A DNA stretch of 64,000 nucleotides from the NCBI RefSeq assembly GCF_017562075.2, contig NC_054084.1, positions 36,894,499-36,958,498 of the forward strand. The letters are read 5' to 3'. Source of the stretch: Anopheles merus (taxonomy: Eukaryota; Arthropoda; Insecta; Diptera; Culicidae). Under the pieces are notes generated by a model. That model was not told where the DNA came from and did no database searches. It saw only the letters and a list, made by a program, of their open reading frames with translations. This document shows positions 1 through 12,550 of the stretch, piece after piece (position 1 is the stretch's first letter; every line of letters starts with the position of its first letter). The position numbers and the translations under genes were made by a program.

Positions 1-2358
1 TTGACTACACACTACACACCAGCGGCGGCATGCATGGACTGGTACTTCAAGAGCATCGGGCTAATCCGGTTTTTTATAGCACTTGTCAGCGGTTGAATTG
101 GTTGTGTTCAATGGACTTCATAGTTCTCCCTGGCGTGCATTGGTACACCCTCCTTCCATTTCAGCTTATGGTGAAATTAAAAATTGAATTCATAAACTGC
201 TTTCCTTCCCTTCCATATTCGCATACAGCGCAACAAATCTAGCAACAACAACAAAAAGCATAGAAACAGAATGTCTCCCAAAGCGTGATTTAGGTAGGAA
301 AAATTTAACTCCTTTCTTTGTGGATTTATTCAGTTTTAATGAGATGCTTAACGGCATTTTAATCATTTTACGTCACAATTGAGAACTAATGATGTTGAGC
401 TATGCTTTCTTATCAAATCCATCGTAATTCATGGAAAGGAAAGTTAATTCATACACTAAAAATGGTGCTTTAGAGAGATATTTGGTACAATTGCAAGGGA
501 TAACTCTATTAATTTAATAGAAAATGAAAAAAAAAAAATTACGCTATTAAACTATTATACCAAGAACGTTTAAAAAATGGATATAGGATGTCACAGAGTT
601 ACAGCTTTATTCTCAGAGATTGAAATGTAAAGCACGCGAATAGAGTTCTCCACCATCTTTCTCCATTCGCATATCCCATTGCTTACATCATTTGACCGCG
701 TCTTTTCACTCTCATGTCTGCACCGTACTATAAAGCGAACCCATCGTGTGTCAATGTGTCGCTGTGCTATGTGTTGTGTCATCTATCGATCTGTACACGA
801 AACGGAACGCACGGAACGAAGAAAAAGCATGTCTCTCAACTGTCTGGCATTTGTTTTCTCGCTTGCACACCGTCCAACAGTTGCTTTTTGTTTCCTTGCA
901 TTGTTACAGCACCGGATTAAAATGCTTAGGTTTACATCCGACGCTTCCAACACGCTCGACAAACGGATGTCCGTACTTTTATCAGCTTTAAGGTCGATGA
1001 TTCAATTCAATCCAGAGCTTCAAAGAGACTGTTCTGTTCAACATACGTCATCGATAAACAACCAGTTTTTAGACAACCATTCCGATTGAGAAGAGAGAGA
1101 GAGAGATCGGGAAAGTGCACAAGAAGAGAGACTGGGGAGCCAAAGAGATAAAGAGAATATTAAAGTTATAACACAACTGTCACATTGACAGGGACGAAAC
1201 TTCAATAAATTATGCTTCTGAAGCTTTATCAGCAAACTTCCATTCGGGGGGAAGTTCAACAACCTCAGCGATACTACTCTCAGCATTGAGAGATGTGCAA
1301 AATGTCCCCTCTTTTTTTGAGAGATTTATTGGCACTGTGCAGTATTCAAGAAAATAGGAAAATTTAAAATACTCGTCATTAAATAAAATGCGCAGCCACA
1401 TGTACATAAATACACTCTTCATAGGAAAAGAAAGAAAAGCAGGATGTCTGTCAAAATAGACACTGTGCTGGCAAACGCTTATCAGTGAGGTTTGGCTGTT
1501 TTTAGCTGCAAATGCGATCAATAAAAAACTACAACAGACGCGGTGCTTATTTCGTGCGCTCTTGCTCGTATCCTAGCGCGTCGAAAAATGCTTCGACAGT
1601 ATTTCATGCCGTCTAGAATGTTCAGTCTCTCTCTCTCCACAGCCACGCGACAACCAGGCGTCTCCATGAGCAGCGTGCTTCGTGCTGTGTTTCCTTCTCT
1701 TTCGTACACTATTTCTGCTAGCCACAGGATTTCACCCATTCTACAGAACACCCAAATATCTCACTTTTCTGTTTGCATGTTGAAGCTCTCTCTGTATCCG
1801 TGTGAGTGTGTGTCTCTCTCTCCCTTTCTTCTTTGTATCACTCGATAGCACGTTCTTTTTTCCCTGTTTTGTGTTAAATCTAAAATATGTCCCATACTTT
1901 TCCATTTCTCCCACATCCACCCACAGACGACTGACTCTGCCTCTCCAACCGCCGCTTCCTTGCTATCGTGGCGCAGATTGTTGCGGCAAAAGTTTAATGA
2001 AACAGGAAAATGGTGTTTGTGTGATGCTTCGTGCTCTTACCGACGGCAGCCTGTGCTCGCCTTATTACATATATTGATCCTTGCGTGTTGGTGCATGATC
2101 ATGACCTAGGTCAACACCACATCGGCGTTGGCAACATTGATTTCGTTCGCGGTTGTCGACAACGCAAATCATTTATTTTTGGCAGACGCGTGTTTTGTCC
2201 ATTGAATGAACAGCCGCAAATATAAGTTTTTTTTTCGTTTTTAGTACAAATGGAAAGTTGCTGTAGGAATAGGTTCGAGCAAAACCACATTTATATGTGG
2301 CAGATTCAATACTTGCAAAAAATAGTCAACAAATAACAATAAGATTGTTTACACTTAC
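1..2358. other. Non-coding stretch, no gene seen
   Basis: No exon with matched splice sites is visible here. The first 2.3 kb mixes AT-rich DNA with short purine or pyrimidine runs, such as the GA run near 1092-1106 and CT-rich DNA around 1620-1840. Short open frames around 680-1090 and 1540-1850 have low-complexity, serine- and leucine-rich translations typical of CT-rich non-coding DNA. I infer that it is intron of the minus-strand transcription unit whose splice signals begin just to the right. Confidence 0.5.
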
Positions 2359-2391
2359 TTGTTACTAACAGATAGAAGTAGTTATGAAATT

Positions 2392-2424
2392 ACATACCTG
2401 TAAAGAGAAATAAGTAAACAATCA
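2392..2424 (-). other. Predicted recursive splice site (ratchet point A)
   Basis: Read on the minus strand, a T/C-rich tract ending TCTCTTTACAG is joined without a gap to GTATGTAATTT; the junction is between 2398 and 2397. A perfect acceptor fused to a good donor is the defining layout of a recursive splice site, which splits a long intron into segments without leaving exon sequence. A second donor (AA then GTAAGTG) lies 39 nt downstream, with the intron starting at 2358. It would define a short recursive-splice exon at 2359-2397, which contains stop codons. That the site is used is inference; it agrees in strand and motif with the sites at 30.58 and 47.38 kb. Confidence 0.55.
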
Positions 2425-4468
2425 ATGAATGGTGATAGAAGAGTGAATATTTTATTTATTTATTTTAATTATTTACTATGATCTTAACCATAAACCAATA
2501 AGTTGTTGTGATAGGCAATGAATAATTTGAACATGTTTTTTAGGTACAGTCAATTGTGAATGATTCGTAGCGCTCAAGGAAACTACAGCGTTCAAGAATG
2601 AAATAATAACAAACTAGACCAAAAATTTCAGTAGTACATAATGTCACTCACACTGCTACACGCTAACCATGCAGGAGAGAGCGTGAGCGACGAGAGAAGT
2701 TCCTTATTGATTTTTTAATGTTTCTCCTCTTCATTCCATTCCAACCCCAAAAAAAAACCCCGCTTTTTTTCACACTTTGAAGGAAACGTCAAGGTTTGCC
2801 TTGTTGCATGTCTTGCTTCATAGTTTGGATCCCGAGCAACCGGCCAACCGACCGACCCAGCAACCGACCGACCGACTGGCTGGCTAGGCGAGTTGGTTCA
2901 CTCCGGTTTTGTTGGTCGCCGCCGGAAAGTGATGTAGCTTTTACCCGACTCCTCGCCGTCTACTTCGCCACCCACGCTTCGCCTCAGAAAGTGTGTTCTA
3001 TGCAGCAAAAGATTGTGAATACACAGCTGAAATATGATAAAGTTTCTCTGTGAAACTTTATGTTATGTTTTGCCTGCTCGGAGTGGTTTATTATTTGACG
3101 TTTTATGTGTTCTGTGAAATGTGCGCAATACCTTCATGAGCACTTTTTTCTATTATTTAAGCAGATAAATAATTCAAAACAGCCAACTATGTGCAATACA
3201 TAGATTTATAGTCTGTTCTTAATTATATTCGTAATTGATGGGGTTTGAATGATTACAATTTGACTTTCATAATGAAATGTGTTTATAAAAAATGGTTCAA
3301 TGGTTGAAATTACAGTGGGTGTACAACCAACTCCGGCTATTTTTACCATGTAAGGCAGGCAAAAAAGCACGACAAGCAATCTCTGCAAACCTCGTGCTGT
3401 AGCTTTTATCGGAGTACGTAGTAGATTGGATATCACTTCTGCCGGAATGGACAGCAAATAAATCCCACAACGGGGCGAAACAGGAAAGGAAGTTGTCGCT
3501 ATTTACGGTTCATATTTGTAGTGACGTACGATCGTGTACAGTCAAACCTACGTGCTGGATGGCTTTGCAGTTCACCTGCACAGCAGCAAAGAGAGTACAG
3601 CTATCGGTACAAAATGAGACACACACACATACACTACACAACCGAGATAAGCTGTTCGAGAGGGCTCTGGCTTGAGTGGGAAGCATACAAAAGATCAATA
3701 GAAACAGAAACCCTCCGTACGAAAAACCTTACCGGTGTTAGGCGAGTCTATAATTAAAAGTTAATCATCAGCTTTTTGATGTTGAATTTTGCTGTTGCTT
3801 TTAGTGTTGCGCACCTACGGTACATCTTGCGGAGTGGTGGTGCTGATGGCGGCACAGAGGAAACGACAAAGCGGAATGGATGATTAGAGATAGAAAAGGA
3901 TCGATATAGATATGAAAAGCAACAGCGCAAAGAAGACAAAGCAGCGTTGGTGATGGGATGGCCGCCGATGCGTTAGCCACCGCTTCATGCATTTCAATTC
4001 AAAATCGAACAACATTCTTCATCACCCGCCACCCGTGAAACAATGGCAAACCGGCCATATAGGCAAACAGTTTCCCCGGGCCATCTTGACACAACGCACC
4101 AAGCGCGAATCACTGCCCAACGTGTGCCTTCGCACTCATACACTGATAAAACTCACGGGGCGAGCCAAGTCGCCACTTCACGGTGGCGTTGATGACGTTG
4201 TTGTCGACGGTGGTGCTTTGCTTGTGGTGGTCGTAGTGGGGATGTGGTCAGCACAAATAATGTTGGAAACAGAAAGTGCAAATCATCCGCAGCAATTAGA
4301 CGTTCGGAAGAGAACATAATGTTGCCTTTTTTCCCTACCTTTTACACGGTATTCATTCTTCCTTAAGCCCACTCCCCCCGACGGGTTTCATCGCACTGTT
4401 TGCCACCAAGCGCAGCCAAACCTTCAATTGTTCCAATCGCGGGCCCGCTGTAGGATTCGGCCACAAGG
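2425..4468. other. Non-coding stretch, no gene seen
   Basis: AT-rich sequence to about 2700, then a patch of tandem ACCG/ACCGACC-like repeats at about 2840-2885, then ordinary AT-rich DNA. Nothing in either strand shows paired splice sites with an open frame between them. I see no transposon ends. Confidence 0.45.
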
Positions 4469-4488
4469 TCTCTCTCTCTCTCTCGCTC

Positions 4489-4546
<58 letters not shown>

Positions 4547-4553
4547 TCTCTCT
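4469..4553. repeat. CT/GA dinucleotide microsatellite
   Basis: About 85 bp of almost pure CT, with two interrupting G residues near 4484 and 4501 and a few T insertions at the right end. It creates long Ser-Leu frames on the plus strand and Arg-Glu frames on the minus strand, which are not genes. It also forms the pyrimidine tract in front of the acceptor-like AG at 4570-4571. GAGA-type repeats can bind GAGA factor, but nothing here shows that it is used that way. Confidence 0.9.
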
Positions 4554-4571
4554 TTTGTTCCATCTTCGCAG

Positions 4572-5012
4572 CGCGCTCCCGTTACACTGTCTCGTTTCTT
4601 CCCTCTTGCTTATCGATCTTGGCGCCACAAGCACACAGAAGGTACTCTTCTACCTCCCTCCCAATCGCCCACCTTCCCTCCAATCTGTTCGGAAGTTGGT
4701 GGATTTCGGTCAGCGCGGAGTATACGCGGCTTCGAATTCGGTCGATCGGCCGTCGGACCGAGCCGACCGAACGCACCGCACACAGCCACAGCCAGCATTG
4801 CGGACACGTTCCAATCTTCGATAATCCATTCGGGTAGCACAAGCAACAACTACACCTTTCAACAATCAGCAATCAAAAACAAAACATCAAGCTTTGGTGT
4901 AGGCTTTACTGTGAAGAGTGCCTTTGCTGGATGGATGGGTATATTGATGTTGATGGTGGGTTGGGCAGGGCGACAAAATCAAACTCACCGCGTAGTGTTA
5001 AATGAGACCACA
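4572..5012 (+). CDS. Candidate internal exon, phase 0/0, unidentified
   Basis: A strong plus-strand acceptor (CT tract, then CATCTTCGCAG) ends at 4571, and a good donor (CACA then GTAAGTTATT) starts at 5013. The 441 nt between them are exactly 147 codons and are open in one frame that starts at the first exon base. The predicted peptide is mixed and resembles no family I know. Its C-terminal third holds a hydrophobic patch, GWMGILMLMVGWAG, that could be a short membrane segment. Against it: the pyrimidine tract is simply the neighbouring microsatellite, the strand is opposite to the predicted host gene, and open runs of this length occur by chance in 64 kb. Treat it as a hypothesis. Confidence 0.2.
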
Positions 5013-5956
5013 GTAAGTTATTCCATAATCTCTTGATGGGAGGGACAAGGGCTTTTGTTCGCAAACTTAATGCAACTTGTGAATTTTTCTTGGACCATGG
5101 GCCATTGTAGCAGCTTTAGATATCTACAAAAGGAGTAATTTTGTGCAACTGGATTGGATTCCATTTTAAATTAATCTTCATTTGAATGTTCTCTAAATTG
5201 CATATCAAAACCAAGGTTAGGATGGATTTAATGTTGTATGTTTTACATCAGCGATCAAATATGATCTGTATAAGTCTTGTTAGTCTTTGGTACTGTTAAT
5301 TATTGTTTCCAACGCGCCAATTTATTCAGGACTTTGTCTTAAGTGGGCAAATTTAGGCTCTAGTAGCAATCATTACTCTGTCAACAGATACGGTGAAGTA
5401 ACATCAAAGGTAACGATAGAGAGCAAATATCATTTTCCTTAGAAAGTAACCCATTTATTCTATTGGCTTGTTATAGTAATACACACAGGAAACTATTACG
5501 CTACAAGAACAGGAAACAGCTCTTCTTTCATTTCAAAAACCCTTTGCTCGTGGTTGTTTAACACTAAATCAAATATGCCCTTAATATTTCGGGTTGCCAT
5601 TCTACAAGTATGTCTCAGTTTTAAAATATTGGTAAATTATAAAGATGAATATTCTTCCCATAAAATGCATTTAAGAATACAACCATACACCGGTTATTAT
5701 TTACATTAATGTAACAACACACATCAACAACAGAATGGAAATGTTATGTCAACTATTAAGCGTACGATTGAACAGTGAAAAGTGTCTCACGAAACAGTGC
5801 ATGACTAGTAAACAATCCATTTATTGTCGCCGAAAATGAACTAACTGCTAGTTTGTAGCTGCTCCGCACATCGTTACCGACAAACGTGACAAACGACATC
5901 GTGTGGATGTAGCAGGAATGGGACACGTCGAAAACCCACCATCCTATAGCAGCAAG

Positions 5957-5987
5957 CAGCAGCAGCAGCAGCAGCAGCAACAGCAAA
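5957..5987 (+). repeat. CAG trinucleotide tract
   Basis: About ten CAG/CAA units. In one plus-strand frame it gives a glutamine run within an open frame of about 100 codons that has no ATG near its beginning. I regard it as a microsatellite rather than part of a polyglutamine protein, because no splice sites frame it. Confidence 0.8.
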
Positions 5988-7078
5988 GCCAGAAGGGTAC
6001 ATTAAAAATTCGTCCAATGGAAATTAAATGTCTTCCCCCTGCAGACCTGTGTCGCGTCAAACAAGCACACATAAATTCTTGCTGGACGCAATTATTTATG
6101 TTTAATGGCCCATTCAACAGTTCCCGTCGAAATATGGCGACGCTGGAGGGTGGGAGACCACCACCCCATCCATCGTTGCCCGCCAATCTCTCCCACAAGT
6201 GCCGTTAGCTTAGGATAGTTGGGTTCGGGTTACATTTCTAATTAATTGCGAAATTGGCATCGCTTCGCTTCGGGTGCGGGTGTGCTTTTGTGGCTCGAGT
6301 GCACTTTCGCTCAGCTGATGATGGGCTGATGGGATGGTAGTTACTACAGAAAGGATCATGCATAAGCAAAATAAATCACACCAGCAAAGAAAGCTTTTGT
6401 ATTTCATCATCGACCGTGCGCTATTACATTATAGAGGAGGTTTTGCACGATTTAGTGAGATTAATTTATTTTATTTTATTTTTTCATTTTCTAAACCACG
6501 ATTTGCATTCCAGTGGTGGTTGAATGGTGCACTCGAAACGTGAGCAAATTAAATGGATAATAAATTATGGTACAGCAAGTACAGGTTTAATTTCATAAAA
6601 ACGAAACCCCAACAAACTGTTCCCAAATACCACAGCAGTACAAACGAACCATTTGCTTCTTTGCCCTCTATTGAAAGATGTAACATAGTAACCGCAATAG
6701 GACCAAGAGCCAACAAGACCGTATGCCAACCAACTGTGGTGAACAAAAATGCATAGCTCTTAGCACACGGTGCCCATAAATCAAACAGTCGTTTAGTTGA
6801 GAAGCAATTAATTACGATAAAATCTTAACCAAAATTGATTATGCGCGTAACCAATAAAGATACATCATGCAAGTATAAGCAACGATACACATTTTACAAA
6901 CTCATTGTTCAACATAATTTAACTTATTGTATATTTATCAAGTTTATCAAGGCTGGTGGACCAATCCCATCGAACAGTGAAAAACACCGTCTGCTTTATT
7001 TCCCATAATGCAACACCCAATAGCAATGATTGATGGAGGAAACAAAACAAAGAAGAATACACTTTAATAATAAAAAAA

Positions 7079-7573
7079 ATGGCGCTTCAAGAACCGTCCA
7101 CATCAAGCAGCAGCAGCACCAACCCGAACGATGAGCAGTGCGCGGCAAAGGCTGGCGCTGCGCACATAAATTTCGTTTTCGTTCAATGTTACAACATTGA
7201 CCTGATTAACCAATCGCTCGAATCGGATCCATGGCTCGAATGCTGCTGGTCGTGCGAGAGCTGGCTCAAAGAGGAGGGGAAAAAGCAAAATAAACCTTTC
7301 GCGTACAATGCGCACGCGGCGCGCGGTGAGTCCGAGTGCGCGCCGCCGCCAATGCAGCTTCTTCTGCGCTGCTGCACCGGTGATGCATGCTGGGGCGAAA
7401 CCTTTGGTGGACACCACCACACGCGCACCGGTAGCGATGTTGTGTTGGGCGCTGCTGCTGTAAGTAGTAGTAAGTTTAAGCATTCCTCCATGCCATATTA
7501 TGATTTTATGGTTCAAAATGCATTATTTGCTGAGCTGCGGGAGCATTCATTGTACAGATTGCTGCTGAAGTGA
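7079..7573 (+). CDS. Candidate ORF of 164 codons, unidentified
   Basis: The frame begins at an ATG preceded by a run of A (AATAAAAAAAATGG), a favourable insect start context. It runs 164 codons to a TGA at 7571-7573. The first part is serine-rich (six consecutive Ser), followed by a mixed, cysteine-containing segment with WLECCWSCESWL. Donor-like GTGAGT at 7325 and GTAAGT at 7460 fall inside the frame, so if real it could be a first coding exon rather than a single-exon gene. No domain is recognisable. Long frames also exist on the opposite strand in this GC-richer patch, which weakens the case. Confidence 0.2.
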   Translation: MALQEPSTSSSSSTNPNDEQCAAKAGAAHINFVFVQCYNIDLINQSLESDPWLECCWSCESWLKEEGKKQNKPFAYNAHAARGESECAPPPMQLLLRCCTGDACWGETFGGHHHTRTGSDVVLGAAAVSSSKFKHSSMPYYDFMVQNALFAELREHSLYRLLLK

Positions 7574-7599
7574 GAAGCATCAGAATAGAAACGTTTTAT

Positions 7600-8450
7600 T
7601 TGCCATTAGTTCCTCTCTTCGCGATCTTCATCGAGGTTCGACACTTTTCAACGCAACACACACACACTCGGTAAATGCTACGTAAATTACCAACGCCACC
7701 CAAACGTAACAATTACGCTGCCGCACACACAACTACACCGACCAGTCTCATCTTATAATGCTGCCGCTCAACAACATCTCACCACACCAAAGCGATGCTC
7801 CGCTGGTTCTCTCGCATAAGAATCGTGAAGGTACGCGTGCGCGCGCGGATCGTGGTGCTCGCAATTCGCGGGCGCAAACGCGTGTGTTGGTGAACGAACC
7901 AGTGTGCCACTCATCTAACGCGACAGCGCAGGTACACACAGCATACAGCAGCGCTATTTCAGTGCGATGGATGAGAGATGAGTGTGGATTGATTGCTCGC
8001 GACGGCAACGCACAGTTTGCGCGATTGCGCGTATCGTATCGCGCGCGTTGTTGGCCCTCAGAGTACGGGAGAAGGCCAGCGCAATTCAGCGCACACCAAA
8101 AGCGGTACCACACGATCGCGCACGTCGCTGTTCACGTGATGCTGCTCTAAGTGGTGCGCGTACTTAGTGCGATTTGCCACACTATCTATTATCCAGAGCG
8201 CATTGGTTTCGGCCGCATGCTGACGGTCAGAATTGTGTGGTGTGTTTTGTAATACAGCAGGAACCAGCAGCTTCTATTCTTAGCAGCCCGTCGTCTACAC
8301 ACGTGTAAAGGGCGCGATCGGTTCCGCGAGCGGTACACTGCAAGGTATTATAACCGCATAATGCGACTGTTTGCGTGTTGAATGTAAGGGCCCAGTGTGG
8401 AGCGTGCAAGTGCAAAGGCGGCATTGTTAAATAAGCTTAGAACTGCACAA
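7600..8450. other. CpG-richer block, possible regulatory or UTR DNA
   Basis: CpG dinucleotides and GCGC/CGCG words are much denser than in the flanking AT-rich DNA, especially at 7830-8110. Overlapping open frames on both strands result from the low stop-codon density and have no splice-site support. Such blocks in insect introns often hold alternative promoters or enhancers; that reading is inference. Confidence 0.25.
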
Positions 8451-8869
8451 GGATTTGAGCCATCGCGATAACTTATCAGTTCGCTTTCTTCTAGTAGCCT
8501 TCGGGAGAAGAGAGAACGCAACCGGAAAGAAACGACGTCTAATCAAAACCACAGGAGGGAAATTGATAATAGTCACAATCATTTATGGTTAGTGTCGTAC
8601 ACGAGCTCGATAGGCAACGTGGTACAAATTGGTAGGAAATAAAATTAATGCAAAATTCGCACAACCTCAGAATACATCAAATACGTAACTAAATGAAACT
8701 AGGAGCAAGTCATGTTTTTTTTTTATTGGACGTATTGGACGGACCATTCCTACGATAACAACAATTAAACAAAATTAATTGAAATTAATTATTAATTATT
8801 AAAATATATTTTAAAAAAATCAATTCCTCAATCAATTAACACGTCACATCCTGGATTGAGTTTGACAGC

Positions 8870-9356
8870 GTTGTTACTAGCGTTGGGTTGCATTAATCTT
8901 TCGTTGAGATTCATTCATATGAATCTTCAGCGATGAGTGATTCGAATTGCGAATCGAATCTCTAAACAATTATGAACCTCTAAAGATATTTTGAATCTCT
9001 AAAAATTCGTGAATCTAAAATCGTCAAGGATTCATGAATCTCTAAAGATTCACGATTCTCTCCAAGGTTTCTCCCCATAGGAAAGCAAACTATCCGGCTA
9101 CGTCCTACTTGCCAAGAAGTCTCCTCAGAAGGACTGTAGAAGAATAATAATAAGAATCTTTGGAGATTTAGGAATCCCTTTAGATTCGTGAATCTTTCGA
9201 GACTCGTGAATTTATCGAGGTTCATCAATCTTTTGAGATTCATGGATCTTTGAAATTGATGTATCTTTCCTACCGAGATTCAGATTGATTGATTAAATTC
9301 AAATATTCGTTTAGATTCATAAATCTGAATCAGATTTACCCAACACTAGTTGTTAC
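8870..9356. mobile_element. Non-autonomous hAT transposon (MITE-like) with 8-bp TSD
   Basis: The element spans 8878-9348 (471 bp). The left end reads TAGCGTTGGGT and the inverted right end reads TAGTGTTGGGT, so the 11-bp termini differ at one base. The flanks carry an identical 8-bp duplication, GTTGTTAC, at 8870-8877 and 9349-9356. An 8-bp duplication together with TAG-type ends is diagnostic for the hAT superfamily. The interior has no transposase frame; it is packed with short words of the type GATTCATGAATC in both orientations, like the subterminal motif arrays that hAT transposases bind. A unique middle part lies at about 9060-9150. Confidence 0.85.
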
Positions 9357-12300
9357 ACGACAGCATTCGTGTTTGGTAAAATGACAAAGATCTATGTATT
9401 TAAAAGGCGATTATTTTAGTTTATTTACGCGCTAAATATAATCATGTTCCACAAACAAAAGTAGCTTAACACAAATGTTCAAATTTCAATCGAGTGTAAA
9501 CAAAATTGATCACTGCTTACTAGATCATCCTGTCACTTTTGTATTGGGATTAAAATTAAGTTCCAGTTTACACCTTTCACATATTTTTCAACACATCACA
9601 ACAAAGAACTGTCAGAATCCAACTTGAGACATGCCGAAAGTCATTTGGAAGAACTGAAAAACCACTCACAATTCATTATGCAAAATGCTGTGCCCTGCAA
9701 CGTAAAATGAAGTTATGTATTCTCCGTGACGCAAATTAAAAGTTATAACAAAAATTAAAACTTATGAGCAAAGTCGTCGCGTCCCTCTCGCTCACTAAAA
9801 TTAGACGCACGCGTGCGCAAAACGCAAAAAACCAATCATTTACAATTTTGATTTTAATGAAACTGTGGTTAGCCTAGTACTGCGAAAGCCCTATCCCTCT
9901 CCCGGGGGCTCAACCAATGGCCGTGTCGAATATAATGCCAACATTCCAGACATTACTGCTTCCTCGTTTGACAAGATAAGCCACACGAGTTGTTTTTTCT
10001 TTATTAGTTGTCATTGTCGTTATGCATTGCAACCCGGAAGTTGGCGACAGTGGCGCCATACAGGCATGTTGCTATGTCATCTTCCCGTAGTGGGGGACCA
10101 CCATAAACAAGGGGGAGGGGAAGCATTAAAAAGCCAACAGCAAGACGTTTTGAGGAGATGGACTGTGCAGCATTACCACGCGCATACGACGAATACACAC
10201 GCATACGCACTAGAACGCATTGACGTGGATACACATAGCCACACATAAGAGCACATACACACACAAACACAAAATGTGCCTATCCGCGCGCCCTTGGCCA
10301 GATGGCAGGGAAAATAAACACATCCCTCCAGCGCTGGAACGTTTAAAAGCACATAAAAATGTCAGCATACCACATCATAAAACACAATTATAATTAGTTA
10401 AAGTCAGTCATTCGTTTCAATTTTCGTTTCATGTTTCACGGCCTCATCCTGCGCCGGGTATAGCACACAGCCCACACTCGGTTTGCTGCGCCTCTACCAA
10501 CCAACAAACTCGCTACATTTCGCTACTCGTGCTGCAACGACGGTGCGGCGCTGCGTATGCTCGCGGTGCGGTGTGTGTCTGTGCGTTTTGAGACGTTATT
10601 CTTCTCCGGATCCGGTAAAGTTTATGCGCTGCTTTCGCAAAGGCACCTACAACGGACCGACGCCCCAACAAGACAAGGTTTTTATTTTATGTTTTACCAC
10701 AAGCTTTGCGGTGGCGTTCGTTGCTTGTTGCCGGCTGTCTTCGAGCTGTTTTATCACTTTCATCACTTGCTTGGCATTTACCGCTCGCTCGGTCGAGTTC
10801 TGAGACCCTTCACAGTCACACGGGCGTGGATTTTTTCGTCTGCGTGCGAACGATAACGTACGAGGGATGGTGGTGGTGATGCTTTTTATTGTACCAAGCA
10901 TAATAAATCAATACAAAATGCATACAAATCGCAAACCATGCCTCATCAATTTATTGCGCTTTTTAATTGCCTGAAGCAATGCACTTGGGAGGTGCTGGCT
11001 AATTTTATGATTCCCTTTTCTTCCTTTTACGGCTGGCACTGTTTGACACGCCTTAATGCTTAAAAGAAGGATAATTGAGCTACAGTTACAGCTGATGGGA
11101 ATGGCAGAAATAAGAAATATCCTCATCGAATTTGACGGAAAAGGTTTAACTTCTGCATTGATCAATATTCGGAAAGCCAGGAATTTGCATCATAGCTTGG
11201 GTGTGTATTTACTGTGATCCGGAGACAAACCACCCCTGATGGAAAGCTCTAGAAAGCGCTAACGGCGAAATGAGAGAACCGAAACGCCTTGGGTTTCGAA
11301 TGGGATGCGCGCGTGTACGTGTACGTGGGTAGGGGGAAGGGACGAGAAATTTCATTAAATGCAACAGAAGGCAAAAAAACGAACCAACACACACGTCTTT
11401 CCCGTAGTGAAAGCGAAATCAATTTGCCTGAGAAGACCCTTCAAAACCAGCCCGACCAACTGTCATCTATTGAAGTCATTTTCCCTTCCAGTTTTCGCAG
11501 ACTTTTTTTTTCTCGTTCTCTCTACTTCACTCTCTATTTCTTATCACATGCGTGTGAGTGTGTGTGCATGAAAATTCATGTAGGAAAATTCATTCCAGTG
11601 TCGGGAAAAGTGCTTCAGCTCAATCACGTACACGCACCCACCTGCCGTACACCTTACAGTAAATCGGAAGCGGGCAGAACAGGTTGTTACCGCTGTTGTC
11701 ATATTTCACATTTCAATCACTCAAACAAGATTTCAGCCGTTTGTTGGTGGAGGTGAACGGAGCGAAACAGTTCGAGCAGGAAAGGTGAAAAACGTCCACT
11801 ATTCATGGAGGGAGAAAAACCCCATCCATACCAGCGAAGATGAAGCTGTACGAATGTTTCGTTACATTATTCAATTAGGAGAATTTACACTGGGGCAGGT
11901 GAAATGTATTTGCGCGAATGTTTGTGAGCTTTATATCTGCAACATAGTACCCGAGTTGAATCTGATGGTTGGGGTAGTTTTGGTTCAATTTGCAAAAGCA
12001 TTATCTGGAAAGCTTTGATAATCTGACAGTTTGTAGCAATCTGACCTTTTCTCAATCATATCATTGATGTGTTCACACCCAGTTAATGCTGCTTTTCTAA
12101 CAAACGACGACGCTCTGAATCACTATCGCAGTTTAAATTAAGTTTAGAATGAATGCGAACCCCAGAGCTTGTCGCTGCCCGTGTGCCCTTAAAGGAGGGG
12201 ATGGCCCCCAAAAAGCCCATTAATATACAGGGACATAAATTTTAATTACTGATAATTGACGCCCAGCTAATGATGCGTATTAACACGTGGCTTATTTACG

Positions 12301-12458
12301 ACCATCTGGTGAGCACCTTTTTTTCTCTCTCTCTCCGTCTTCTCCCTTCTCTCGACTAAAAGAGAAAGCACACCAACAATGGTTGGCACATTCTCAGGCC
12401 CTTCAGCCGCTACTAAGCGCCGCTCGATCGGGCGAAAATCGGGGAAATTGAATGGAAA

Positions 12459-12460
<2 letters not shown>
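9357..12460. other. Non-coding stretch, no gene seen
   Basis: Mixed DNA with AT-rich parts at 9360-9860 and 11890-12300, and CA-rich patches at 10190-10275. An acceptor-like TTTTTTCTTTATTAG on the plus strand at about 9990-10004 is followed by a frame rich in simple-repeat translations, so I do not call an exon. No transposon ends were found. Confidence 0.4.

Positions 12461-12549
<89 letters not shown>
12461..12549. repeat. GT/CA microsatellite, about 44 units
   Basis: An uninterrupted GT run of 89 bp. It generates artificial Val-Cys and Thr-His frames on both strands. It is the longest perfect dinucleotide tract in the window and is likely to vary in length between individuals. Confidence 0.95.

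Positions 12550-12550
<1 letters not shown>

Noticed and set aside
4363..4634. Arg-Glu-rich minus-strand frames
   Set aside because: Pure translation of the CT/GA microsatellite.
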